Assembly (NCBI GenBank): GCA_913051935.1
Contig: CAJXCU010000022.1
Coordinates: forward strand, 1 to 37,677
Reading direction: 5' to 3'
DNA length: 37,677 nt
Source of the DNA: an uncultured Flavobacteriales bacterium
GTDB taxonomy: Bacteria > Bacteroidota > Bacteroidia > Flavobacteriales_D > Crocinitomicaceae
The translations under genes were made by a program, and so were the position numbers. Below the pieces are notes generated by a model. That model worked only from the letters and a program-made list of their open reading frames with translations, was not told the DNA's origin and ran no database searches. Positions 23,479 to 31,273 of the stretch are shown in pieces (the first letter of the stretch is position 1; every line of letters begins with the position of its first letter).

Positions 23479-24033
23479 TTATTTACCTCTTTGCGAACCA
23501 GTTTTTGTTGGCCCTGATTTTTTAGCTGAAGAAGGTTTTCCTCCTTTAGACTTCGGAGCTGCCTTTTTCGGAGCTGCCTTTTTTGGCGCTACTTTTTTAA
23601 CTGTTTTTTCTTCATTATCGGAATTTGATTCCTCTGTTTTTTCAGCTATTTCTTTTATTTTGATGCCAGCTTTAATGAGGATATTATACCATTGAAAAAT
23701 TTTACGTAAATCAGATTTATATACGCGCTCTTTATCGTAATTGGGAAGAATTTTTTCAAGTAAACCTTCAAGGACTGTGAGCTCCTCCTTGTGGGAAGGG
23801 CAGGCCTTGCCGTCATAATGATCATGAAATGAAGCCAGTACATCGGTTAGCTTTACATCTTCGTCGGTTGTATATATGCTGATGTCTCCAAGTGTCGAGA
23901 TTCGATCGGTGGCATAGGCGGGAAATCTTTTTTTATCTACAATTGATTCTACAATCACATTGTTTTTTCCTTGGGCAACAACTTTGAAAAGCCCAGGTCT
24001 ACCTGTTATTGAAATAATTTCTTTTAATTCCAT
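23479..24033 (-). CDS. DUF5606 protein with a lysine/alanine/proline-rich tail
   Basis: A 184-residue protein starting MELKEIISITGRPGLFKVV, the clear opening of DUF5606, a family conserved in Bacteroidota with unknown function. The first 135 residues are the folded domain, including DEDVKLTDVL and the DLRKIFQWYNILIKAGI segment. From about residue 138 the protein becomes a basic, disordered tail with KKAAPK-type repeats and S/G/K-rich stretches, ending GSQRGK. Such histone H1-like tails often bind nucleic acid. A perfect TATTTTTG -7 box lies upstream (24055-24048, minus strand), 14 bases before the ATG. It is probably co-transcribed with the M3 peptidase (12-base gap). Divergent from the DEAD-box helicase gene. 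Confidence 0.88.
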   Translation of the reverse strand: MELKEIISITGRPGLFKVVAQGKNNVIVESIVDKKRFPAYATDRISTLGDISIYTTDEDVKLTDVLASFHDHYDGKACPSHKEELTVLEGLLEKILPNYDKERVYKSDLRKIFQWYNILIKAGIKIKEIAEKTEESNSDNEEKTVKKVAPKKAAPKKAAPKSKGGKPSSAKKSGPTKTGSQRGK

Positions 24034-24047
24034 TTAAAAAGTTTGGT

Positions 24048-24055
24048 CAAAAATA
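24048..24055 (-). promoter_or_regulatory. -7 promoter box (TATTTTTG) for DUF5606-pepF
   Basis: On the minus strand TATTTTTG matches TAnnTTTG exactly and ends 14 bases before the DUF5606 ATG. No TTG at the -33 distance was found, so support is partial. Confidence 0.45.
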
Positions 24056-24150
24056 GAAAAAGTTCACCTCACATTAGTATAAATATTCCTTTAATATCTG
24101 TACAACAAGTAAATAAAGGGCGAATAATCGTCTAGGCACTCTTTTATCCG

Positions 24151-24158
24151 TACCTTTG
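24151..24158 (+). promoter_or_regulatory. -7 promoter box (TACCTTTG) for the DEAD-box helicase gene
   Basis: TACCTTTG is a perfect TAnnTTTG element. The predicted start of transcription near 24163 gives a leader of roughly 18 bases before the ATG at 24181. No obvious -33 TTG. Confidence 0.5.
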
Positions 24159-24180
24159 CACCCAATTTAAATAATTAAGG

Positions 24181-26022
24181 ATGACATTTGAAGAGCTGGG
24201 ATTGAGAGAAGAGGTGCTGAAGTCGTTAAAAGAATTGGGTTTTGAGGCACCGACTCCCATCCAGGAACAAGCAATTCCCCACCTAATGAAAGACGATTGT
24301 GATTTTGTTGGGTTAGCACAGACCGGAACGGGGAAAACGGCAGCATTTGGTTTGCCATTAATAAATTCTATAAATACCAAGTCCAATAGACCACAGGGGC
24401 TTATAATTTGTCCAACTCGTGAATTGTGTCTACAAATAACCCGGGATCTAGAAATCTTTGCCAAATATGTTAAATGTCCTGTTGTATCGGTTTATGGTGG
24501 TGCGGATATTAGACGTCAAATGACGCAAATAAAAAAGGGAGCTTCAATTATCGTAGCTACTCCTGGAAGACTTCTTGACCTTATCAAAAGAAAGGCCATT
24601 CAGCTTTCTGAAGTTCAAAATGTGGTTTTGGATGAGGCAGATGAAATGCTGAATATGGGGTTTAAGGAGGACATTGATGATATTTTAGAAACAACACCAA
24701 AATCCAAAAATGTTTGGTTGTTCTCAGCGACAATGCCAAAGGATGTTGCGCGTATTGCGAAGACATATATGACGGAACCACTAGAGGTATCGATTGGTCA
24801 TAAAAATCAGACGAATGAAAACATTGAGCATATATATTACGTGGTCAAAGACAGAGACCGTTATGAGGCGGTAAAACGTTTAATTGATTTTCATCCTAAA
24901 ATATATGGGTTGATTTTCTGCAGAACCAAGCACGAGACAGGAACGGTAGCTGAGAAGCTCGCCCGTGAAGGCTACAATGCAGAACCCTTACACGGTGATT
25001 TAACTCAACCTATGCGAGACCGTGTAATGGCTCGATTTAGAAGTAAAGAATTGCAGATATTAGTGGCTACTGATGTTGCAGCTCGCGGTATTGACGTTGA
25101 TGACATTACACATGTCATTAATTACAACCTTCCAGACGATAACGAAAATTATACCCATCGCAGTGGTCGAACTGCACGAGCGGGTAAAACAGGTCAGTCT
25201 TTGGTCTTAATTACGCCCAAGGAAGGATTTAAAATCAAATCGATTGAAAAGCAAATGCGCACTGAATTTAGCCAAGGTCAAATTCCAAATGCCGAAGAGA
25301 TTTGTGAAATTCAGCTCATGAAGCTGATTCAAAATACAATAAACATCAATGTAAAGGAAAAGGATATTGAGAAATTTATGCCCCAGATTTTAGCTTCCTT
25401 TGAAACGATGGACAAGACGGAGATTATCAAAAAGTTTGTTTCTGCCGAGTTCAATCGATTCATTGAATATTACGATCGCGCAGGTGATTTAAATCAGCGC
25501 GCAAAACAAGATTCTGGTCGGGAAAGAGGAGAGCGTAAAGACAAAGGTCAGCGGGCTAGGGATGAGGGAAAAACAAGGTTTTTCCTCAGTGCCGGTCGAA
25601 GAGACGGCCTTAATCCTGGTGCGCTTTTAAGGGTCGTTTGCGATGCGGCTGGTATCAAATCAGACGTTATTGGTAGAATTGATATCATGACTTCATATGC
25701 ATTTTTTGATGTAGATGAGGCGCATACTGAGCGGATTCTTAAAAATGTAAATGGAACTGAATTTGAAGGAACAAAGTTATCCGTAGAGGTTACCAATACC
25801 CAAAATGGTGGTGGGAAAGGTTCAAGAGGAGGAGATCGAGGTTCTGGAGGTCGCAGATCAGGCGGCGGATTTCGTAGATCAGGAGGTAGTAATTTTAGAA
25901 GCAAGAGATCCAAAGGTAACAGGGATAGAGGACGTGGAGGTTCTGAACGCCGTTCTGGAGATAGAAATGGGGGTTCTGGTCGTCGATCAGGCTCAGATAG
26001 ATCAAGACATAGAGGTCGTTAA
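24181..26022 (+). CDS. DEAD-box RNA helicase with DbpA-type RNA-binding domain and RGG tail
   Basis: A 613-residue ATP-dependent RNA helicase. The core carries a Q motif (TPIQEQ, Q28), Walker A AQTGTGKT (46-53), PTREL (79-83), DEAD (151-154), SAT (182-184), and HRSGRTARAG (about 326-335). A DbpA/RRM-like C-terminal domain spans about 465-537 (FFLSAGRRDGLNPGALL ... TKLSVEVTN). It is followed by a 70-residue arginine/glycine/serine-rich tail for non-specific RNA binding. In E. coli, DeaD/CsdA and DbpA act in ribosome assembly, and CsdA also at low temperature. The architecture fits a DeaD/CshA-like ribosome-assembly helicase. The typA gene begins 15 bases downstream, pointing to an operon for ribosome biogenesis. 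I withhold a gene symbol because DeaD, CshA and DbpA names are used loosely in this phylum. Confidence 0.95.
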   Translation: MTFEELGLREEVLKSLKELGFEAPTPIQEQAIPHLMKDDCDFVGLAQTGTGKTAAFGLPLINSINTKSNRPQGLIICPTRELCLQITRDLEIFAKYVKCPVVSVYGGADIRRQMTQIKKGASIIVATPGRLLDLIKRKAIQLSEVQNVVLDEADEMLNMGFKEDIDDILETTPKSKNVWLFSATMPKDVARIAKTYMTEPLEVSIGHKNQTNENIEHIYYVVKDRDRYEAVKRLIDFHPKIYGLIFCRTKHETGTVAEKLAREGYNAEPLHGDLTQPMRDRVMARFRSKELQILVATDVAARGIDVDDITHVINYNLPDDNENYTHRSGRTARAGKTGQSLVLITPKEGFKIKSIEKQMRTEFSQGQIPNAEEICEIQLMKLIQNTININVKEKDIEKFMPQILASFETMDKTEIIKKFVSAEFNRFIEYYDRAGDLNQRAKQDSGRERGERKDKGQRARDEGKTRFFLSAGRRDGLNPGALLRVVCDAAGIKSDVIGRIDIMTSYAFFDVDEAHTERILKNVNGTEFEGTKLSVEVTNTQNGGGKGSRGGDRGSGGRRSGGGFRRSGGSNFRSKRSKGNRDRGRGGSERRSGDRNGGSGRRSGSDRSRHRGR

Positions 26023-26037
26023 TTGAATACTTTTTTA

Positions 26038-27837
26038 ATGGAGATAAGAAATATAGCTATTATAGCACACGTTGACCATGGTAAAACTACGTTGGTGGAC
26101 AAAATGATTGAAGCAGGTGATTTTGTTAATGAAAGGGACCGTCCAACAGGTGAACTTATTATGGACAATAATGACCTTGAAAAAGAAAGAGGAATTACCA
26201 TTGTATCGAAAAACGTATCCGTAATATATAAGAATACCAAGATAAACATCATTGACACACCAGGTCACGCTGATTTCGGTGGCGAAGTGGAACGCGTATT
26301 GAATATGGCTGATGGTGTTTGTTTGCTTGTCGATGCTTTTGAAGGTCCAATGCCGCAAACAAGATTTGTTTTGGGAAAGGCGCTTTCCATGGGTTTAAAA
26401 CCTCTGGTAGTGGTCAATAAGGTAGATAAGGAAAATTGTACTCCTGAGGAGGTGCATGAAAAAGTTTTTGATTTGATGTTTGAACTTGATGCATCTGAGG
26501 ATCAGCTGGACTTTCCTACCATTTACGGTTCAGCAAAGAACAATTGGATGTCAACAGATTGGAAAACACCTTCAGGGTCAATAACTCCTTTATTAGATGA
26601 GGTACTCAGTTATTTTCCACCTAAAAAAATTGCAGAAGGAAATACCCAAATGTTGATCACCTCACTAGATTTCTCGTCATATGTGGGGCGTATCGCGATT
26701 GGTCGCCTAACGCGAGGAGAGCTGAAAGAAAATATGCCAATTATTTTGTCAAAAAGAGATGGCTCTCAGGAACGTCACCGTATAAAAGAGCTTTTTATTT
26801 TTGAAGGGATTCAGCGTATAAAGGTTTCATCTGTAACACCTGGAGACATATGTGCAGTTACAGGAATCGAAGGTTTTGAAATTGGGGATTCAATATGTGA
26901 TGCTGAGAATCCTGAGGCACTCCCGACCATTAATATGGATGAACCTACAATGTCTATGCTTTTTTCTATTAACGATTCTCCTTTTTTCGGAAAGGAGGGT
27001 AAGTTTGTTACCTCAAGACACATTCAAGAACGTTTGACCAAAGAGCTTGAAAAGAACCTCGCATTGCGGGTCCATGAAACAGACAAGGCCGATAAATGGT
27101 TGGTTTACGGACGAGGTGTTCTTCATTTGTCCGTGCTAATTGAAACTATGAGACGCGAAGGTTATGAGCTTCAGGTAGGACAACCACAAGTTATCCTCAA
27201 AGAAATTGATGGCAAAAAATGTGAACCCGTAGAGGAGTTGACTATTGATTTACCTGATGAGTTTAGTGGAACTGCTGTTGAAGCTGTTACAAAACGAAAA
27301 GGCGAAATGCTCAATATGGAGCCGAAGGGCGCAAGAATGGTTATGCAATTTCATATTCCTTCCCGTGGAATTATTGGGTTGAGAAATTATTTACTTACAC
27401 AAACGGCAGGAGAAGCAATTATGACGCATCGGTATATCGAATACCAGCCCTTCAAAGGAGAAATTCCTGGTCGTCAGAATGGATCACTTATATCCTTGGA
27501 GTTGGGTAAGTCTATCCCGTTTTCATTGAACAATCTACAAGAGAGGGGGACCTTCTTTATTGGTTCAAATCAGGACATTTATGAAGGTCAGGTCATCGGA
27601 GAAAATTCTCGAACCGGTGATTTGTGTGTCAATGTTACAAAGACAAAGAAAATGTCGAATATGCGTTCCTCCGGAGCAGATGATAAGGTACGTATTGCGC
27701 CGCCAAGAATATTTAGTTTGGAGGAGTGTTTGGAATATATTCAGCGTGATGAATATGTTGAGGTTACACCTTCAACGCTCAGGATTCGAAAAATTCTTCT
27801 GAAGGAGATGGATAGGAAGCGTGCTCAAAAAAATTAA
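26038..27837 (+). CDS. typA: Translational GTPase TypA/BipA
   Basis: A 599-residue ribosome-associated GTPase of the EF-G-like superfamily, involved in 50S assembly and stress or cold adaptation. The G1 motif AHVDHGKTT is at residues 10-18. Switch regions are ERGITI (50-55) and DTPGHADFGGEVER (from 73), and NKVDK is the G4 motif. Later come the EF-Tu domain 2-like part and the TypA-specific C-terminal portion, including PSRGIIGLRNYLLTQTAGEAIM. The start chosen is the ATG at 26038; a TTG at 26023 would only add NTFL. It follows the DEAD-box helicase by 15 bases, suggesting co-expression. Length matches the family (about 600). Confidence 0.96.
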   Translation: MEIRNIAIIAHVDHGKTTLVDKMIEAGDFVNERDRPTGELIMDNNDLEKERGITIVSKNVSVIYKNTKINIIDTPGHADFGGEVERVLNMADGVCLLVDAFEGPMPQTRFVLGKALSMGLKPLVVVNKVDKENCTPEEVHEKVFDLMFELDASEDQLDFPTIYGSAKNNWMSTDWKTPSGSITPLLDEVLSYFPPKKIAEGNTQMLITSLDFSSYVGRIAIGRLTRGELKENMPIILSKRDGSQERHRIKELFIFEGIQRIKVSSVTPGDICAVTGIEGFEIGDSICDAENPEALPTINMDEPTMSMLFSINDSPFFGKEGKFVTSRHIQERLTKELEKNLALRVHETDKADKWLVYGRGVLHLSVLIETMRREGYELQVGQPQVILKEIDGKKCEPVEELTIDLPDEFSGTAVEAVTKRKGEMLNMEPKGARMVMQFHIPSRGIIGLRNYLLTQTAGEAIMTHRYIEYQPFKGEIPGRQNGSLISLELGKSIPFSLNNLQERGTFFIGSNQDIYEGQVIGENSRTGDLCVNVTKTKKMSNMRSSGADDKVRIAPPRIFSLEECLEYIQRDEYVEVTPSTLRIRKILLKEMDRKRAQKN

Positions 27838-27888
27838 ATTTGTAGGCTGAAAAGCGTAATAAAATGGCTTTCGAATCGTTTATTTACT

Positions 27889-28710
27889 GTGATTACTAGA
27901 GGTCTCCTTATAATTATCCTGTTTTCTGCTTGTTTACTGCGTGCACAACAGCCTAATTTTTTTTCCCGATCTGAGATTGGCGTCCATGTAGGAACGATGT
28001 TTTACATAGGTGACCTGAATCAGTTTAAACCATTTTACAAAAGTAAACTTGCAGGCAGTTTGGTTTATCGTTTCAACGTACATTCTAGAATGACCTTACG
28101 TTTCAATGCGACGTATGGAAATATTGCGGCAGATGATCGCGATGCGCGTCAGGCATTGATTGTGAATAGGAATTTAAATTTCACGTCTCAGATTAAAGAG
28201 CTGGCAGGCGGACTTGAGTTTCATTATATGCCTTTTCAATTTGGCAATAGACGTTACATCGGAACCGCATATATGATTACTCAGCTAGGTTTCTTTCATA
28301 TGAATCCCGAAACAGAATACAATGGCGAAATGGTAGCTTTACAATCCTTAGGAACGGAAGGTCAGAGCTCCAAAGGTGACATCAAACCGTACAGTAAATA
28401 TCAATTATGCATCCCTTTAGGATTGGGCGTCAAATTATCTTTAGGAAAGTATTGTTCATTTAATATAGACATCGCCATCCGTAAAACCTTCACTGATTAT
28501 ATCGATGATGTGGGTTCTGATACATATATGGATGCCGCTGCCTTGGCGGCGATTAATGGCGCAGATGCTGTTGCTCTATCAAATAGGAGTCTTGATGGTT
28601 CTTTTCAAGGGAGACGAGGGAACTCTACAAATAAGGATTGGTATGTGTATGCGGGAGGTATGCTCACGTTTCGATTGGGTAAGGGAAATAATTGTCCCGT
28701 GATACGTTAG
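27889..28710 (+). CDS. DUF6089 outer-membrane beta-barrel protein
   Basis: A 273-residue exported protein with signal peptide MITRGLLIIILFSACLLRAQQ and a beta-barrel of alternating hydrophobic strands. The opening SEIGVHVGTMFYIGDLNQFKPFY is typical of DUF6089, a Bacteroidota outer-membrane family of unknown role. A GTG codon is the start; the frame has no ATG between the preceding in-frame stop (27835) and this codon. It could belong to the typA transcript (51-base gap), but a promoter is possible in that space. Its TAG stop overlaps the TAA stop of the convergent DUF2256 gene (TTAG at 28707-28710). Confidence 0.82.
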   Translation: MITRGLLIIILFSACLLRAQQPNFFSRSEIGVHVGTMFYIGDLNQFKPFYKSKLAGSLVYRFNVHSRMTLRFNATYGNIAADDRDARQALIVNRNLNFTSQIKELAGGLEFHYMPFQFGNRRYIGTAYMITQLGFFHMNPETEYNGEMVALQSLGTEGQSSKGDIKPYSKYQLCIPLGLGVKLSLGKYCSFNIDIAIRKTFTDYIDDVGSDTYMDAAALAAINGADAVALSNRSLDGSFQGRRGNSTNKDWYVYAGGMLTFRLGKGNNCPVIR

Positions 28711-28850
28711 GCCCTTTTGGCCCTTCTGCAGCGTTCACTGCAGTACTTAACCTCATCCCAGCAAGACTTCCATTTTTTTCGCCACAAAAAATCTTTTTTA
28801 CAAACGATACACTTTTTTGAAGGAAAATTTTCTTTTTTAAGTGTTTTCAC
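28707..28850 (-). CDS. DUF2256 mini-protein
   Basis: A 47-codon gene that short-ORF filters would miss. It starts with GTG at 28850 and encodes KTLKKENFPSKKCIVC, KKDFLWRKKWKSCW, then DEVKYCSERCRRAKRA. This reproduces the DUF2256 pattern: two CxxC/CxxxC pairs (C14, C17, C37, C41) around the invariant WRKKW...W segment, resembling a small zinc finger. DUF2256 genes are often found next to TIGR03643/DUF2805 genes and near photolyase- or cryptochrome-like genes, as I recall. Here the TIGR03643-type gene is the divergent neighbour, 41 bases away, so a shared promoter region is likely. Function unknown. The C-terminus overlaps the DUF6089 stop codon by 4 bases. Confidence 0.88.
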   Translation of the reverse strand: MKTLKKENFPSKKCIVCKKDFLWRKKWKSCWDEVKYCSERCRRAKRA

Positions 28851-28891
28851 GATAAATTAAACATTTTGATTCGACGTATTGTTTTTATGTC

Positions 28892-29152
28892 ATGAATGAA
28901 CGGGACATCAACAGAGTGATTGAGATGGCATGGGAGGATCGAACTCCATTTGATGCGATAGAGTTTCAGTTTGGGCTGACAGAAAAAGAGGTGATTGTTC
29001 TCATGCGTTCTGAATTAAAAAATAGCAGCTGGAAACGTTGGAGAAGAAGAGTGCAGGGAAGGGGGACAAAGCATCAAGCAAAACGCGTATTTACAGTTGG
29101 TCGACACAAATGCTCAAGACAAAGAAGCATCAGCCACAACAAGGTTACCTAG
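28892..29152 (+). CDS. TIGR03643/DUF2805 family protein
   Basis: An 86-residue protein beginning MNERDINRVIEMAWEDRTPFDAIEFQFGLTEKEVIVLMR, the standard opening of the TIGR03643 (DUF2805) family. It continues with LKNSSWKRWRRRVQGRGTKH and a basic tail. The N-terminal part looks like a helix-turn-helix of the sigma-70 region 4 kind (EFQFGLTEKEVIVLMR), followed by an arginine-rich nucleic-acid-binding segment. Function not established. Its divergent partner is a DUF2256 gene, matching the usual pairing of these families. Its TAG stop is interleaved with the trpS TAG (CTAG at 29149-29152). Confidence 0.87.
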   Translation: MNERDINRVIEMAWEDRTPFDAIEFQFGLTEKEVIVLMRSELKNSSWKRWRRRVQGRGTKHQAKRVFTVGRHKCSRQRSISHNKVT

Positions 29153-30126
29153 CCATTTGCATAGCCCACTTTCTGACGAACTCTGTTAAGAACTTCTAAC
29201 GCCACAACCTTGGCTTTTTTTGCACCTATCGAAAGCGCCTCATCGATTTCATCTTTATGCTCCATGAGGTAGTTGTACCTCTCTCGTTCTAGTTTGAATT
29301 TTTCAATAATTAGCTCGAACAGCGCTTGCTTTGCATGACCGTATCCATAACCTCCCTTTTCATAATTCGTCCTCATTGTTAAAATGGATTCCTTGTCAGC
29401 TAAAATAGAGTAGAGGGCAAAAATGGTACATTTATCGGGGTTCTTTGAATCTTCTAGTGCCTCACTATTTGAGACAATAGACATAATTTGCTTTCGAAGT
29501 TTCTTCTCTGGAAGGAATATATCAATAAGATTATTTCTAGACTTGCTCATTTTTTGCCCATCTGTTCCTGGAACTAATTTTGTTTCCTCAGTCGTTTTTT
29601 CCTCTGGGATTACAAAGGTTTTACCGAGCTGAAGATTGAATTTAGTGGCAACATCTCGTGTCATCTCAATATGCTGTTTTTGATCTTTACCTACTGGAAC
29701 AATTTGTGCGTCATAAAGAAGAATATCAGCGGCCATGAGCATGGGGTAGGTAAATAATCCTCCATTCACATCATCAAGACGGCCTGCTTTATCTTTAAAG
29801 GAATGCGCTAGGGTGAGTCGTTTATATGGGTAAAAACAAAGCAAGTGCCACATTAATTCGGTGACTCCAGGTATATCGCTTTGCTTGTAAAAAGTTGTTT
29901 TTGAGGGGTCTAAACCACATGATAGCCAAGCCGCAGCTGTACGATACGTATTTTCTTTTAATATATCCGGATCCTTAACTTGTGTGAGGGAATGCAGGTC
30001 TGCAATAAATAAAAAGGATTCGTTTTTGCTATTTTTTGCAAGTTGGATTGCAGGTATAATCGCACCGAGAAGATTTCCCAAGTGTGTGGTTCCTGTACTC
30101 TGTATTCCGGTTAATATTCGTGCCAT
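29149..30126 (-). CDS. trpS: Tryptophanyl-tRNA synthetase
   Basis: A 325-residue class I synthetase that charges tRNA-Trp. The HIGH-equivalent is THLGN (14-18), preceded by GIQSTG. KMSKS is at 192-196 within PGTDGQKMSKSRNN, and the family blocks DLHSLT, GLDPSKTTFYKQSD and VPVGKDQKQHIEMTRD are present. An ATG at 30171 would prepend 15 hydrophobic residues foreign to the family. The ATG at 30126 (MARILTGIQSTG) is the conserved start. It is divergent from plsC and convergent with the TIGR03643-type gene. The length is normal (about 325-335). Confidence 0.96.
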   Translation of the reverse strand: MARILTGIQSTGTTHLGNLLGAIIPAIQLAKNSKNESFLFIADLHSLTQVKDPDILKENTYRTAAAWLSCGLDPSKTTFYKQSDIPGVTELMWHLLCFYPYKRLTLAHSFKDKAGRLDDVNGGLFTYPMLMAADILLYDAQIVPVGKDQKQHIEMTRDVATKFNLQLGKTFVIPEEKTTEETKLVPGTDGQKMSKSRNNLIDIFLPEKKLRKQIMSIVSNSEALEDSKNPDKCTIFALYSILADKESILTMRTNYEKGGYGYGHAKQALFELIIEKFKLERERYNYLMEHKDEIDEALSIGAKKAKVVALEVLNRVRQKVGYANG

Positions 30127-30160
30127 AAGAATTAATGTAAAAGTAGAAAATATATTTCCG

Positions 30161-30189
30161 TTGATTTCCAAAACTTTTTCTTAATTTTC
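30161..30189 (+). promoter_or_regulatory. Promoter of plsC (TTG-N18-TAATTTTC)
   Basis: TTG (30161-30163) and a near-consensus -7 box TAATTTTC (30182-30189, 7 of 8) are 18 bases apart. The box ends 7 bases before the ATG at 30196, another nearly leaderless arrangement. Confidence 0.45.
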
Positions 30190-30195
30190 TTTGTG

Positions 30196-30954
30196 ATGAA
30201 ATTTCTCTTTGGATTCTTGCGAAATTTATGGAAGATCTACATCTTTTTGGTGTTTTCTGTCTTTGCTATTTTGCTTTATCCTTTTTTTCGTTTGGTCCTT
30301 TTTAAGAAATCATGGAAGAAATATAGCTTTAAGTTATTTATGATTTGGAGCTGGCTCATGCGTATTTTTTGTCTTTATATCGTACGCAATGTCCAAAATG
30401 AAAGACTTCCTGAGGGACCATATATCATTGTGGCGAACCATACCTCGTATTTGGATATTTTCTTCATGTACTCTATGTTACCGAAGCATCCATTTGTATT
30501 TTTAGGCAAAAGCGAGATTTTAACTTATCCAATCATTCGAACGTATTTTAAAAACTTAAATATTCCCGTATTTAGGTTTGACCGTAAAAAGGTAGGTCTA
30601 TCCTTTGCATTAGCCCTTGAGGCTATTCAGGAGGGTTGGTCTTTGGTCATCTTTCCTGAAGGCACAATTCCTGCTGAAAACATTCCAAAGATGGTTCCTT
30701 TTAAAAATGGGGCCTTTAAAATTGCAAAGGAGGCAAAAGTACCCATCGTTCCGATTACATTTACCACCAATCATTTATTATTTTCTGACCCCACGGATAT
30801 TTTTGGTCCTGCCAGGCCGGGAATATCAAGATTTTATATTGGTCAGCATATATCAAAGCAAGAGGTTGAAACAATGAGCTATACCGACCTCAATAAAGTC
30901 TGCTTTGAGCGTGTTGAAGCCCCTTTAAAAAAGGAATATCCTCATTTGTATTGA
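30196..30954 (+). CDS. plsC: 1-acyl-sn-glycerol-3-phosphate acyltransferase
   Basis: A 252-residue membrane-bound PlsC-family acyltransferase that makes phosphatidic acid from lysophosphatidic acid. The HX4D catalytic box is NHTSYLD (81-87), and the substrate-binding FPEGTIP is at 153-159. VPFKNGAFKIA and VPIVPITF motifs follow. One or two N-terminal hydrophobic segments (residues 10-60) anchor it to the inner membrane. A GTG one codon upstream is in frame; the ATG at 30196 is preferred. The neighbour gatC starts 27 bases downstream, so the two may share a transcript although their functions are unrelated. Confidence 0.93.
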   Translation: MKFLFGFLRNLWKIYIFLVFSVFAILLYPFFRLVLFKKSWKKYSFKLFMIWSWLMRIFCLYIVRNVQNERLPEGPYIIVANHTSYLDIFFMYSMLPKHPFVFLGKSEILTYPIIRTYFKNLNIPVFRFDRKKVGLSFALALEAIQEGWSLVIFPEGTIPAENIPKMVPFKNGAFKIAKEAKVPIVPITFTTNHLLFSDPTDIFGPARPGISRFYIGQHISKQEVETMSYTDLNKVCFERVEAPLKKEYPHLY

Positions 30955-30981
30955 ACAATAAGAAATGATTAACTTTACTTC

Positions 30982-31272
30982 GTGAAAGTAACAGATGATA
31001 TTGTCAAACATATAGCGCACCTTGCCCGTCTAGAATTCAAAGGTGAAGAGCTAGAGGCCATTAGAGGAGACATGGAGAAAATAATCGATTTTATGGATAA
31101 ACTTTCCGAAATCGATACAGAAAATATTGAACCCCTTATTTTCATGAATGAAAATGTGAATGTTTTGAGAGAAGATGTCTCTAACCAAACATTGACAAAA
31201 GAAAATGCTCTTTCAAATGCTCCCAAAAGCGATTCTGACTACTTTAGAATATCCAAAGTTCTAGATAAGTAA
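30982..31272 (+). CDS. gatC: Asp-tRNA(Asn)/Glu-tRNA(Gln) amidotransferase subunit C
   Basis: A 96-residue GatC, the small subunit that holds GatA and GatB together in the enzyme that amidates mischarged Glu-tRNA(Gln) or Asp-tRNA(Asn). The family pattern VKHIAHLARLEFKGEELEAI, then IIDFMDKLSEIDTENIEPL and LREDVSNQTLTKENAL ... APKSDSDYFRISKVL, is complete. The start is GTG at 30982. A TAACTTTA box (7 of 8 matches to TAnnTTTG, 30970-30977) lies 4 bases before it. gatA and gatB are not in the window, which is common in this phylum. One base separates the stop from that of the convergent trmB. Confidence 0.93.
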   Translation: MKVTDDIVKHIAHLARLEFKGEELEAIRGDMEKIIDFMDKLSEIDTENIEPLIFMNENVNVLREDVSNQTLTKENALSNAPKSDSDYFRISKVLDK

Positions 31273-31273
31273 G

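Noticed and set aside
25548-25913. 121-codon minus-strand frame opposite the helicase tail
   Set aside because: Proline/leucine-rich composition is simply the complement of the RGG/serine-rich coding sequence; no start signal or homology.
25805-26026. 73-codon frame overlapping the RGG tail in another plus frame
   Set aside because: Low-complexity E/V/D-rich shadow of the arginine/glycine codons; ends inside the typA leader.
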